Shown here in pieces: positions 23,957-35,110 of a stretch of DNA of 64,000 nucleotides. The translations under genes and the position numbers were made by a program. The DNA is from Symbiodinium natans (Eukaryota > Sar > Dinophyceae > Suessiales > Symbiodiniaceae), in contig CAJNDS010000027.1 in assembly GCA_905221605.1 (NCBI GenBank), forward strand, positions 123,244 to 187,243. The letters run 5' to 3'. Each line of letters starts with the position of its first letter. The first letter of the stretch is position 1. Below the pieces are notes generated by a model. The model was given only the letters and a program-made list of their open reading frames with translations. It was not told where the DNA came from and did no database searches.

Positions 23957-25650
23957 CTAAAACAGCACTTAGGTCGGGAGCTCAGCCTAATCAGTCTTTG
24001 CCAAGATGTGCCAAGACGAAGTTGGTTGCTAAGGATCAGTAGATATCTGTCGCCACTTCCTCTTACGCTTGATTGGTTTCTTCACTTCTGCAGTTACGGA
24101 AACTCTGTCTTTGAGACCGGAAACCCTCCTTCCACTCGCCTCCCTTCAGTGCTCTTAAGCTTTTTAACGTAGTGCCTTCTATGTCGACGAGCAATGAACT
24201 CATCACTGTGGAGCCGTTTACAAGGCGTTGCCTCAGCAAGCGCTGCGTGAAGCTCCGTAGAGGCCTGCGAGGCTTGCGAGGTGGACAAATCTTAGTCGGA
24301 CGTGTGGGGAAATGTGCAGCCCAAATCTGTGCCTCTTTGTGGATGTCATTGCAGCAACTGAGGCAAGGACGCTTCAATGGCTTGACAAAGGGGCCTTTGA
24401 AGTCACGGAGTCACGGACACTTGACATCACAAAGCACACTAGAATGCGAACCTAATGTCGTCAGTAAAGTCTCGAAGCTCATAGCATACCAGGGAAGCAT
24501 GACGAAGGCTCTGGGCCCCAAGGAGCACGCGCTGCGACTGCAGCAACTCGCTGCTCAGAACCCTGGCCAATGCACAACTTCGACTTACCAGCGCCTGCCA
24601 CCGTGCCCGAAGGCTTTTAAACTCTTACAGACATTTTAATAGTGAAGCATTGATACTGGAGAGGCTAGCCGCTACTAGGTAGCTATAAATACCAGTTAAA
24701 CAAGGTAAAGCATCAGTCGTGAACTGCGACATTGCCGGCTTGGTTGGCATGCAGGTTGCAGAGGGGCCTGCGGCAAATGCAGCCGCCGCGCCATCAGCCC
24801 GGTGACCTTAACCGCTCAGCAAAGAGATGTTGCGATGCAAACCCGTACATCATATTATCCATCTGTTCCTCGTGTGCTTCTCGCATGTTTCTTGTATGTT
24901 CCTCGTCCCCGACTTCACACCGAAACGGACCGCAACACTCAGGAGGGCACGTCGCGCAGCCACGGCTCCCAGTTTGCCTTGCCTCCCGCAAAACCCTTGC
25001 CTCCCGCACAACCCCGCACAGACGCCGCACATAGACACGTGGACTCAGATGCAAGTAGAGATAGAGTGAGAGGGCGCAAGAACCGGAGAGAGGAGGAAAG
25101 AGCGACAGACCAGAGGCAAAGCCTTCCGACCTGAATGGACGTACGGGACCGACAAGCAGTCGAGGGGGTGGCTCAGAGATCTATTTAGGGTTCTGGCACA
25201 TGTCGTGCTGTGAAACTCTTAAACCCTGAAGAGCCCGAAAGTTTGAGTACGAAAAGGCGCCCTCTGCTAGCTAACGGTCCCGACAAAAATCGATGGCCCC
25301 AATTTGCAGCAATGCAACTTTGCATTGGGCTGTTTGTCAGGCCTGTGGCGGCAGTGCTGCCGTTCTCCAGATTCAGTGGCCCAGTACCTCACGGAAGAAG
25401 TTGGTTGTGCTGGCTTGGAACAGCTCGGACTCAAGTCCAAGCGTTCTAGCATGGCAGGCCTGTAGGGGCCTGGTAAATGATGGGTCGCGCATCCAGCTTC
25501 TTCTGGAAATTCCTGCCGTCTGCGATGTCTGTGTATGATACACGTCTCAAGCAAACATCAGCTTTCGGTCGACAGCAGTGGAAGAAGCCTCGAAACAGCC
25601 AACTTGCACACGGCACTGCTCTGTCGATCCCTGCACGTGAAGCCTGCAAC
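23957..25650. other. Mostly intronic or intergenic
   Basis: 24160-24290 is open in two minus frames (TELHAALAEATPCKRLHSDE or MSSLLVDIEGTTLKSLRAL); both look plausible, so no call is made. 24640-25250 has stops in all frames. 25477-25640 may contain the exon following the coiled-coil exon at 25651-25690. Confidence 0.35.
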
Positions 25651-25970
25651 GCTTCTCCAGGTAGTTGATGCGGTCCCAAAGCTGGGCCACCTCGGTGGCA
25701 ATGCGAACATGACCAGAACCGTATTTTGTGAGTCAGACCTCAAAATCGACAAAGCCTTTGCGACACTGCTCACACTGCAGGCCCCCCTCTGCCCACCTCT
25801 TCATGGCCAGCGGTCTCCGGAGCTCCTGCGCCCTTGCTAGGCAGCCGGCCCGACCTTTGCAGACTCAAGCTTATGGTGAGTTTGCAAATCTCAGCAAGTC
25901 TTCAACCTCCCTGTCCGCCAGAAGTCCGATCAGTTGTCGATATCTTGCACTTGGACTTAGTCTTTCTGAG
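25651..25970 (-). CDS. Three phased exons with a CxxC pair and a coiled-coil segment
   Basis: Exons 25886-25970 (RYRQLIGLLADREVEDLLRF), 25739-25825 (MKRWAEGGLQCEQCRKGF) and 25651-25690 (VAQLWDRINYLEK) join in phase 0 at both junctions. Donors are GC (TTT then GCAAAC), GT (GAG then GTCTGA) and GT. The CEQC pair could be half of a zinc finger; I see no matching second pair. The last exon starts a helical, probably coiled-coil, segment. The downstream continuation has three possible frames. Family unknown. Confidence 0.65.
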
Positions 25971-27294
25971 CTGCAGGCGCCAATGCTGAGCTGGACTCCA
26001 GCTGATCCAGCAAACTGTCCGTGACCTCGGGCGTTTTTGGGGAATGTCCCAGCGACATCACGAATCACGAAGAGGAAGCATACCTCAACCGATCACTGCC
26101 CTCGACTCGAACGATGTGACAGGAAGCTTCAGATGCTGGGCTTGGCGCATTGCCGACTACCTGCAGAACACGTCTATCTGGTCAACTAGGGATTCGGAGT
26201 ATGTAAAACTGTTTAGACGACCTAAATACGCCAAGGCCCTCAGGCCGAAGGAGGAGGGCAATGCAACCGTCGCAAGTTCTTATGCTCTGTAGCCATGTCG
26301 TGCTTCTTAGCTTCCGTGGTACGGAACCTTTTTATCACCATGGCAAGCAGACAAGCACTTTGCTGTGTTTTTTCCCGCCAGCACCACGTTCCGCATTTCA
26401 GACCTATCGAACCAAGATATGGAGGAAAAGCCCAGGTGGCCTGGAGACAGGGCCTTCAAGGGAGCTTCTGGGGCAAGAGGGTGGGCAAGTAAACAGACTA
26501 GCTTCACTGGCAGCCACCTAGTCACAGTCTGGGGCGGGTCTGAAAGACCTTGATAAGCCCTGGAGATTGGGGGAACGAATCTTCAAGGGAGATTCTGGGA
26601 GCTCCTGGGGCGGAGGACGTAAGCAGACTAGCTTCGCTGGCACCTCGAGGTGCCAGCTTTTCAAGGTAAGAACGCCTGAAGAGTATCAGAGAGATAGTTG
26701 AGGTACCGCACCCCCACCCACCTAGGTGCATCCCCCGTAGCCGACGGGCCGGTGCGCTGGGGGCAGTGGACAGCCCCCGAACTGCCACTGAAAGGCCGGG
26801 GGCCCCCTGGGGATCCTTTTGGGACTTTCTTGACTCGCTGCTGACGTGTTCTTAGCAGGTTGGCCCTGCAGGGTCCAAAGCTTCCAGAACACGGCAAATT
26901 AGTGACGCCAGCTATGAACGCATAAGAGGCAGTGTTGGGCAAGTGGCTAGCAGCATTGCAGAGAGACGACTGAGGACGGGCGCTGGAAACCAAAACGATG
27001 ACATGAAGTTGGCTCAGCCGGTCCTCGCATGTCCTAGGTCCAAGAATATCCGATCCCAACGTACACAGGCCTCCGGTTTCAAGGCAAGCTCCTGGTCTGC
27101 AGTCTCTGCAGGAGTTTCCGACGGTGAGATTGCCTGAACTGCAACAGTGCAACACTGGTGCAACAGTACGCAACGGCACATAACACAACTTTGTTAGCTG
27201 ACCTGATGGGTCCTGGTGGAACACACCTAGCTTGAGAGATGTGTTTCATGAAACAGCACCAAGTATTCTTGGAGTGACATCAACTGACGCCCAC
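25971..27294. other. No supported gene; internal duplication and palindrome
   Basis: Long ORFs on both strands (for example 26661-27224 minus) lack splice signals and look random. The stretch holds a diverged duplication (26454-26520 and 26581-26650) and a 22-nt perfect palindrome at 26636-26657. Confidence 0.45.
26454..26650. repeat. Diverged direct duplication
   Basis: CTTCAAGGGAG, a TTCTGGG block, and AGACTAGCTTC(A/G)CTGGCA recur in the same order at 26454-26520 and 26581-26650. The copies differ by small indels. Confidence 0.7.
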
Positions 27295-27352
27295 CTTCTC
27301 ATCAGTTTCATCGCCCTCTTCCTCAAGCAAGGCCTCGGTTAGTAAGCTCATA
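27295..27352 (-). CDS. Short acidic exon
   Basis: Acceptor TATTCTGAAAG and donor GAGAAG then GTGGGC enclose MSLLTEALLEEEGDETDEK. The strongly acidic tail and matching splice sites support coding. Its gene is unknown; the nearest minus-strand exons are at 28443-28786 upstream and 25886-25970 downstream. Confidence 0.5.
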
Positions 27353-27677
27353 CTTTCAGAATAATGAAAAAGTCGCCGGATGGCACTCCTGTTCCTTCAA
27401 GGCCTGGGGCAATCTTGGCTCGTGATGATTGAAACACTCTTGACGTCTGCTCTGGGGCTCGTTTGCTTCAAGATCGTCTTATGGCGGTTTGCGAAACACC
27501 CTTGTCGCAGGACCTCCCCCGCTGCTATAAACCCCTGCCACGACAGCGCAGTTTCACTAAATTACAAGCCGTTGTCGCGGAGAGGGGTTGTCGCAGAACC
27601 GACCCTTCTGTTCAAGCTTTTGTCGCGCCTGGGACCAGCAGAGCCTGTTACAAGCCCAGAGTATGTGCATGCTGCCA

Positions 27678-27751
27678 TATTAAAGAATAATCATAATAAT
27701 CATAATCATAATAATCATAATCATAATCATAATCATAATAATCATAAACAA
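27678..27751. repeat. (AATAATC/ATAATC)n simple repeat
   Basis: Interrupted CATAAT/CATAATAAT units over about 74 nt in non-coding sequence. Confidence 0.85.
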
Positions 27752-28129
27752 ATCATCTTCTGCCTTCCGCCGTGTTAGCCTGTGAGCCCGCGCACGCCAC
27801 TCGCCAGCTGAGCTTTTGCGCTGCGGCGTTGAGGAGGACCTAAGCCATGCTCCGACAAAGCAAGTTGCATAAGCAACCCTAAACCATGATGATGTCAGGG
27901 TGGCCCAATGTCATCCAATGTCATGCTGGGCACGATGAGACAGGAATGTGTTCTCAACAGAAAGCAGGCTTGTGAGCTCGGATTCGCGCAGAGCTCGCTG
28001 GATAGTCGGAGTTGCATCTGACAACCTACACTTCACGCTTTCACGTATTCTCACGCGCTTTAGTATCACCATTATCTCTTTTGTCTTCGCTTGCGTTTTA
28101 GCTTGCATCGGTTATCACATGCGTCTGTG

Positions 28130-28275
28130 TTTAGGGTTGGGGTTAAGGTTCAGGATTTGGGGTTTAGGCTCAGGATCTAGGGTTTCGAGATTCGGGCTTG
28201 GGCGTTCTCAGGGCTTAGGGCTGGGTTTAGGGCCTAGCAGAGCTCAGGATTTCGGGCTTAGGGTTGGGGAGAGGT
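28130..28275. repeat. Degenerate telomere-like tract
   Basis: Many decayed GGGTTTAGG-like units (TTTAGGGTTGGGGTTAAGG and similar). In the transcript sense it is C-rich and lies downstream of the proposed donor of the exon at 28443-28786. Confidence 0.75.
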
Positions 28276-28442
28276 TAGGCGTCCACGGTATGGCTTTGGG
28301 GCTTAGTGTTCGCTTTGGTGGGCTGTGCTGGGGTTCTCAGGCCATGTCGCTTCACTTGAGTTCCTTCGGGGTTTCGTGACTCGCAAGCAAGACTCGGCAT
28401 GACGACTTGGCTGGAGGGTCTCGGAGGACTGTTGTCCTTTAC

Positions 28443-28786
28443 GGGTTTGCAGTTAAAATGTGCGCATGAAAAGACACATGTTAGACGAAAAGAAATACAC
28501 AAGAATGAGATGAAGCAAACACCAACGAGTCCTGCGAACACACGTCCATTCTGATAGGCTTTATCGGTCTGTGGGGGGTCTAGCTGTGGACCTGCTGTCA
28601 GGTCCACTGATGGCAACTGTTGGGGCTGCCGTGTGCTACGGATAAGGCACCTGCATGGTGACACAGGTTGATACGCATCAACTTCTATTCCGGGTCCAAG
28701 CAGGAGAAGTGAGCCTAGCATGCGGTCCCATAGATCCCCTGACAAGGAGAGCACTGTCGGCGAAGATCTGACAACTCCACCTCGGC
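28443..28786 (-). CDS. Exon with one transmembrane segment
   Basis: Starts after CCGTGCCAG and is open through a proposed donor (AAACCC then GTAAAG). About 114 codons read VVRSSPTVLSLSGDLWDR, GIEVDAYQPVSPCRCLIR, a polar spacer, and a hydrophobic helix (GLVGVCFISFLCISF). The ORF actually continues to 28275, so the end could be later. Family unknown. Confidence 0.5.
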
Positions 28787-30172
28787 CTGGCACGGGGGTC
28801 AGCTAGACGCGAAGCAGACAGTTAGCAATCGCATACCAAGAACATAGAGGTTTCTGGCATATCTTCGCAGGGTCGAAGCCACTGGAGCAGCTTCTTTTTT
28901 CATGGTTCAGGGCGTAAGCAAGGTTTGGATGCCCATATTGGGCCTCTGCCCACTGGATTCAGCCTACGCAGACCTACTCAAAAATGAGCATGCAGTAAAA
29001 GTACTTCGCTGCCTTGACTGTTGTATAGGTGTTTGGCGAAATCTCAAACGCGATGATGTAAGGCAAGGTGCACGCTTTCGTTCAGGTTTTTAAGTACTCT
29101 GCCGCCTCTTCTGCTGACGATGCACGTGAGAAGATGGCAGCTAAAATGTCAAGAGTCGGCCCCCAATTTGCGCTGCCTTGGCCTTGATCTGCCTTGAGTG
29201 GTGGCTTCGTCCCCTGGACTCAGATCCCGGACCCAACCGTTTGCCTCAAGTCCAGGGGGGCCTCTCAGGGGTTTCTGCTGGGTTTACTTTTGCCATCCAG
29301 GGCCTTCTGGCTCTGCTCTGCCATGCTCTGCTGAAGCGCCCGAATCAGCTGCTTGTGACCTCAGTCGAAGAAACTTACAGATATGTCGCGCAGATACTAG
29401 TACTGCATGAAATCCAGCTGTGCTACGCTGCCTTCAACATCCAGCTGAGATCGCTGAACAATCATCGCAGGGTGGGAGGGATGGGAACAAAACAACTGCA
29501 GGCCCCTGCAAGAAACAGCCGCAACCCGCCCAATGGCACTCGCCCAATGCACAACGTACTAGCCAGAACTGCTGCAATAGCTCATGACCAAGTCAAACAT
29601 GCCAGTGGCAACACCAAGACAAGGACGCTCGACTCTCACAGATCCCATATATATATATATATTTTGTAGTTAATTTATTTATTTATATTTATATTTATAT
29701 TTATATTTATATTTATATTTATATTTTTCTATACACATACATATATATATATATGTGTATATATATATATATTATGCCCTAACGTGCACCCCGCACGACC
29801 GGATTTAAAGGTAAACTGAGCTCCGCGGCTTTCGCAGCTTGCTGTGGCCTCGGCTGCCTTCTGAGACAGCTGCTGGCGAGCCTGCCAAGTGAAATTTCGT
29901 AGCATGAGCACTGAACTCACTGAACCCAAATGCATCTCCAGCAGCCGGCTGAAATTCTTTGCTCCAAGCTGTTTCCGTTGATGCATCAGCGAAGGCTCTT
30001 CCTTTTTTTTTTTGTTCTTGCTCAGCGGCTAAGCCCTTGCGGACAGGTGCGAGGGTCACGCGGCGGTCACGGACTACTCCTATATCGAAGGGGAGGGGCC
30101 TGTGCACCACGCGGGATCGTGTGAGATCACTCTAAGGAGGAGGCTGTACAGAAACGAAGCGAGGTCACTCAC
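28787..30172. other. Possible small exons, no clear gene
   Basis: Minus-strand coding-like pieces occur at about 29110-29165 (LDILAAIFSRASSAEEAAEY, then a GTACTT donor) and 28985-29065 (AFEISPNTYTTVKAAKYF, then GTAGGT). A strong GTAAGT donor sits at about 29376. 29805-30010 is open in two frames and should hold the exon after 30173. A plus-strand ORF at 29178-29669 is judged antisense noise. Confidence 0.35.
29646..29772. repeat. AT-rich simple repeats
   Basis: (TA)n, (TATATT)n and (TATG)-interrupted runs in series over about 125 nt. Confidence 0.9.
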
Positions 30173-30713
30173 CGAACGCGACTTTGGTGACGCACGTGCG
30201 GTTGGCGTCCTCCCTCTTCCAATCTTCAAGAGACATGCCGATGGCCTCGTCGAGCAGCTTGTTGACATCGCTCAGTGCTCTAGTGTCGTACCACTCGATC
30301 GCAAAACTCTTGAACTGCGGGCAGAACTCGGTGAGGAGGAGGTGGGTCCTTTCTTCAACCCGCCGCGCCAGCCAATCCTGGGTGAAGACGAGCAAGCGCA
30401 TGAGCTGGACGATGGCATAGTTGTGGTTGATGGCGGCGCGGGCGTACTGAACGGTCCTTGCCTTGATGCGCGCGTACTTACACACGCCTAATTTAAGCAC
30501 GCTGCTTGTGTTGTCTTCACTGCGTGCCCAGAGGACGTGCACGCAGGCCGCCCATCCTTGGCAAAGGTGGTTCAAGAGCTTCGAACTGAAGTAGGCCAAG
30601 CCGAAGGCTGTGGGCTCATGGTACAAAGTGAACAAGAGCTTGCGGAGCCGGTCCAAGACCTGTGCGAAGTTGCCCCCTCTGGATACCTTGTCCATGTCCT
30701 TCTGCTGGAGATG
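30173..30713 (-). CDS. Large exon of an unknown protein
   Basis: The largest single coding exon seen. Acceptor CACCTCCGAAG lies in a pyrimidine-rich run; the donor is TTCG then GTGAGT. About 180 codons read an even mix of charged, aromatic and aliphatic residues (FAQVLDRLRKLLFTLYHE, CQGWAACVHVLWARSED, INHNYAIVQLMRLLVFTQDW, NKLLDEAIGMSLEDWKRED). It looks like an all-helical soluble domain. I do not recognise it. The next exon must start with two bases completing the codon; two competing frames at 29805-30010 prevent choosing it. The upstream partner may be the charged protein at 31207-32350, but a repeat-rich 450-nt gap separates them. Confidence 0.7.
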
Positions 30714-30955
30714 CTTCGGAGGTGGAAGGAGGGAATGCACGTAGTAGCTCAGCAAGCCTCAGGATGGGTTTCAGGATCATCGATCGGGGAGGTGCGTCGG
30801 TTCGGTTCAGTTCGGTTCAGAGGGGGATTTCAGGGGGGAGATCACCGAAAACGGAGAGGGAAAGTGGGCGCGCGCGCGCGGCCAAGCAGCCGCTGACCAC
30901 CTTCAGTGAGCACAGGCAGGGCTTTTACTGGCTGGGACAGCTCCGGGAGCTTTCG

Positions 30956-31140
30956 CGATCAGCGACCACCCCGAGCGACCACCCCCTGCCCTCCCCCCGC
31001 GATCAGCGACCACCCCCCACGATCAGCGATCAGCGACCACCCCCTTCCCCCCCCCCCGCGATCAGCGACCACCCCCCCCGATCAGCGACCCGCGATCAGC
31101 GACCACCCTCCCCCCGCGATCAGCGATCAGCGACCACCCT
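30956..31140. repeat. GATCAGCGACCACCCC minisatellite
   Basis: About ten imperfect copies of (GC)GATCAGCGACCACCC with C-runs between them. On the transcript strand it is G-rich. It lies in an intron or spacer between 30713 and 31207. Confidence 0.9.
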
Positions 31141-31206
31141 CCCCCACCCCTCTTCACTTCTTGCGAGCACTCTGCTGACGAGCCCGAGACAACCCTAAGT
31201 TGGAGC

Positions 31207-32350
31207 TTAAGGGATTGGAAGGTGGTTGTTGAGGGATGCAGGGACACGGCGAGCCTTCTCCAGGAGCTCTTGAGCATTCTGCGGAGGCCGAGGCCATGCA
31301 GAGAGCACCCGCTCTAGCCACTCACGTCGTACTCCACTCTCGACGGGCCGGCCCTTCTTTGATGGCTTCGGCATCGTGGAGGACAACCTCGTGACGATCG
31401 GCGTGATCGTGGCCTCGACCCTCTCCCGGATGTCCGCAGGGATCCTTGTCAACATGAGTGAGCGAGCACCGTATAGGTCCCAGCCGCACGGGGTCCTATT
31501 GCGGGGCAGCTTACTGGGCACGACCGCCGAGAAGCGGCAGTACACGAGCTGAAAGAGAAAGAGCAGGGGCGCGATGGCCCCCTCGACCCAGGTCCACGAG
31601 TGCACTTCGCCTAAGTCATCGCCAGTGGGTCCCATTTCAGGAGTCGACTCCTCCCGTGCCCCAGCCTCAGCCTCGGCGTCTCCATCGTCCTCCCACTCGC
31701 CCAGTGGCCCAACCATGAAGCTCATGCAGGGTCGAGGCGGAGATCGGCTCGACCACTTCCGCCTCTGCAGGGCGGGCAGCTTCCGCCTCTGCAGGGCCGG
31801 CAGAGCTTGACGAAAGCCGTCCACGCTTCTTCGGCGGCTCTGTCCTCTGCGCCTGCTGCTTGGGGATCCTAACGAAGGCTTTCTGAGGCACACGGACTTC
31901 TGCAGCTGCCGGAGGCCTCTTTGCAGGAGGCTGCTTGGTGGCAGGCTTCGCTGCAGTAGGCTGCGCTGCAGTAAGCTGCGGCGCTGAGCCCATGCGGTCC
32001 AGCATAGCGGCCATCAACGTCATGGCTTGCTGCTGTCCAGCTTGCGCCTTCGCGATCATGCGAAGCTCCAAAGCCCGTGCAGGGCCTACCTCTGTCTCAA
32101 CGGCACTGAGCAGGTTCTGCGTTGAGGCTCCCAGGCCATCTGTGTCCGTTCCCATCGACGACAGCCGCTGCTGTGCATCCTGCAACTGCTCACTCAGCTC
32201 TCGGCATCTTCCTTCCAATTCTTCCTTGCTGCTGGTGCGCACATCCCCATGCGCGGGCAGCGTTTCAAGCTCGGACTCGTCCTGAGACGTTTGCTCTTCA
32301 TGACGAGCTGCTGGCGGACGGAAAGCACTTCGAGCGTTTGCGGGCATCAT
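31207..32350 (-). CDS. Charged Ala/Pro/Glu-rich protein with a frame conflict
   Basis: Frame 1 (32350 to about 31700) begins MMPANARSAF, then a helical segment (RCRELSEQLQDAQQRLSSMG), a QQQA helix, a proline/alanine/lysine spacer (KPATKQPPAKRPPAAAEVR) and acidic repeats (AEAEAARPAEAEVVEP). Frame 2 (about 31720 to 31207) continues in similar style (WEDDGDAEAEAGAREES) and then WDLYGARSLMLTRIPADIRE and EWLERVLSAWPRPPQNAQEL. The frames differ by 1 nt and meet near 31700-31730 with no acceptable intron between them. Explanations are a sequencing indel, a pseudogene, an unusual small intron or programmed shifting. The composition would also fit a gag-like or nucleic-acid-binding protein, but no diagnostic motif is visible. 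Confidence 0.55.
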
Positions 32351-32633
32351 GGCACTCGGGTATGCTACAGGCTAGCTGCGGGTCTGCGGTCCTACGGTGT
32401 TTTTTCACACAGAGAGCTCGGGGCGCTCGGAAATGGCTCGCAGAATCGCACAATGTCTTTGGCGGAAACAGAATCATTTCGGAGCATAAGCCTCCATCAG
32501 GACGAAGCAACAGGAAAAACACATCGCTGCCTCTTTGAGCTCGGCCAGCTCTGACGACCACCTGGACGACTTAGACTTGAACATGATCCGATGTGGAACG
32601 TGAGAACTGAACATATGATTACTCGTTCACACA

Positions 32634-33202
32634 TTGCTGCTAAACACTCTTAGAACTGTGACGCTGTATATCCACCATATTCTACAATGCAAATTCCAGA
32701 CATTTGGACTCGGTGGGTCCAACTTGGGTGCCCCGGCGAGGCGCTTCGAGCTTCGGAGGCCTCCAAGTGAGAACGCACTTCGGAGGCCTCGGAATGGAAC
32801 TTTTCAAAATTATCTTCGGAGAAGGGAGAGCTGGGCTTCAGAATTGGTCAAGCCGCGATAGAAGTGGACAGCAACTGGACCCGGCATGCGCACGACGATG
32901 CCCACGCCTCTAAGTGGAGTCTTTGGGCAAGTCCTTCAGCTTCCTCCGCCTTGCGACAGCATGTTTTTCTTTTTTAGCATACGCATTCGCTACTTTGGTG
33001 TGGAGGGTTGTTCCTTCGCTGTCAATTCGTGTTCAGCCTTCAGCACATTTGCCCTTGAGCGCCCCTGTGCCAGAGCCGTGCGAGGGATTCAAAAGCACAG
33101 CCGAACTAAGCTGGCATGCAATGGCCTTCCACTACAGCTACAAAGCGATGCCCTTTAAGATCAAAACTCGACTTCCCAGAGTAGTCGGGAATGAACTGGG
33201 GC
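32634..33202. other. No supported gene
   Basis: Plus-strand ORFs here (for example 32914-33336) run antisense to a minus-strand coding frame and lack splice partners. A GGAGGCCT-type motif recurs at 32755-32795. Confidence 0.4.
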
Positions 33203-33262
33203 CTTCTGTGAAGACTCTTCCGCTTTGCGCTGGGCTGCAAGTAGCTCGTCACGGTGCTCAAC
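33203..33262 (-). CDS. Coiled-coil exon
   Basis: Acceptor CTCTCCAG and GC donor (AAG then GCCCCA) bound exactly 20 codons, VEHRDELLAAQRKAEESSQ and a final K, with clear helical coiled-coil character. A longer ORF (33106-33498) covers it in another frame and is a shadow here. Gene unknown; downstream of the exon at 34526-34559 on the same strand. Confidence 0.6.
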
Positions 33263-33778
33263 CTGGAGAGGTCGGCAAAGCCTGTTTCTTGAAACCTCGC
33301 ATTTCCGAGCTTATTGTCTCCGAGCCTCGCTGTTGACGCTTCCGCGACGGCACTGGCGTAGTTCGTCCTCTGGTTGAGTTGGACTTGCCATGAGGAGAGT
33401 TCAGATGCTTCTGGCCCATGAAAACTTGAGGACCCTTCATAGCATGTCATGGCGCTGCAGGGTAGTTCATCGGTTAAGCAATATGGCAGCCGCGACAATT
33501 GCTCATGTTGGCAGGCATGAGCCTATGCCTCCTTATAAGCAAGCTACACACACAAAGCCGTTGCAACATCTGGCCTGCAAAGATCGAACTCGCTGTTCTA
33601 AGTTGGACGTAGCTTCCTGCCACTCCTGCGACAGGTGTGGGAGTGGCGGATGCCTTGCACATCACTTGGTAGGGATCTGCCACTGGCATCAAGCTGCGAT
33701 TGCTACTATGCTTCACCAACCTCATTGGATATGCAATGATACAGTGCAAGGACAAACATGCACCGCAAACTGTTATCT

Positions 33779-34105
33779 GCCACTTGCCCCGCTTGCTCCA
33801 CTTGCTTTGGTTCCGGAAGCGGAAGACGATATGTGCCACTTGCCCCACTTGCCCCTCCATGTGCACCGAAAGCGATTTCTGCCACTTGCCTCGCTTGCCC
33901 CACTTGCCCCCTTGCCTCACTTGCTCCGCTTGCCAAGCTTGCCAAGCTTGCCCCACTTGCCCTACCCCCAGCCACAAGTCTGCCTCAAAGACAGCTCAGT
34001 TTAAGGCAGACCTGTGGGGCAAAATCAAGTAGCTTTTCTGGCTGAGCAAGTGGGGCAAGTGAGGTAACTTCTAGAAAAGAAAATGACAAGTGGGGCATCA
34101 GCTCT
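33779..34105. repeat. CACTTGCCC minisatellite with inverted copies
   Basis: At 33779-33966 the unit (C)CACTTGCCC and variants (CGCTTGCCC, AAGCTTGCC) occur about 15 times in one orientation. At 34046-34095 the reverse complement (GGGGCAAGTG, CAAGTGGGGC) occurs two or three times. Confidence 0.85.
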
Positions 34106-34525
34106 TCCAGAAAAGTAAGTGGGGGTTAGGCAACATCAACTAGTGGTTGCTGTGGGCGCTCGAGATGCCATGACAGTCGGAGAGATCTTACAGGATCAGA
34201 CCGTTCATCTCAGAAAGGGCATGGCAATGGTATGGCAAAGTAGTATGCCTTGACTCATTTTCTTGCGTGAGCACTGGCGAGCCCTGGCGAGCTACAGCGA
34301 ACAATCGCCAGATAAGCTGAAGTTCGATCATTGCTTCAGCTGGAGCATGCTGTACCTGCCATGGCTGTATAAGGCAAGCCTCTGCTTCGGTGGCACTTAC
34401 TGTAAATCATGCTGCTATCACAGTCTGCGTTCTGAAATCGGCAGGAAGCTGTGCCAAGCCCACAGAAACAGAAGAGGCTGCGTGCACGTTCTGAGGCCGC
34501 GTCACTGTGAATGAACCGATGTTAC

Positions 34526-34559
34526 CCAGGGTAGCCAGTAGCATCACGGATCCCCAAAC
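34526..34559 (-). CDS. Small hydrophobic exon
   Basis: Acceptor ACATCTCAG and donor CCTGG then GTAACA enclose VWGSVMLLATL. The frame is also open on either side (VDDIILTSQ before, NIGSFTVTRPQ after), so the exon could be longer. It is likely part of a membrane protein. Confidence 0.4.
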
Positions 34560-35080
34560 CTGAGATGTCAGAATGATGTCATCAACATGCGGAACAGGCT
34601 CAGCAAAAGCCCTGCTTAGGCTCTTCAAACTGCATCGCGAACCAGACCTGTCCTAGAGACCCCTTCCGGCAGTTCCTCCAGGCCGACAGCCAAAGAAATG
34701 ACGATGGCAGTTGCCTGATGCAGTGTGATGCAAGGATGTGGCTCAAGAGGCTTGTTTCATGGTGCCCCAACTAATCTTAAACTGTCTTAAACTGTGCCTT
34801 GTTGAAGTTGCCGGCGAAAGTTGTGTAGGTAGCCTTGGAATAATTACAAGCAGCTGTACCATGGCCAAATGCGTCGCACATCGATTGACTGGCTTTGACC
34901 GAAACTATACTAAACAACTAATGCATGTAAGAACCGTGAGAGACTGGACCATAGCGTACTGCGTCACATTGTACGCAGAGGCAAAGACACCCAGGAGTAG
35001 CCTAAGATTCAGAGCTTGGACGACTGGCCATGTGACATCCGCAGGTTCTCCAGAGGCTTTCCGTCGCACTCAGGGGCATA

Positions 35081-35104
35081 GGGTTTAGGGTTTAGGGTTT
35101 AGGG
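35081..35104. repeat. Interstitial telomere-like tract adjoining a donor
   Basis: GGG plus three TTTAGGG units on the plus strand, so CCCTAAA in the transcript. It begins at intron position 7, directly after the GTAACT donor of the exon 35111-35202. Confidence 0.9.
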
Positions 35105-35110
35105 AGTTAC

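Noticed and set aside
29178-29669. 163-codon plus-strand ORF
   Set aside because: It ends in an AT microsatellite, has no splice signals, and the minus strand shows coding-like pieces with donors in the same place.
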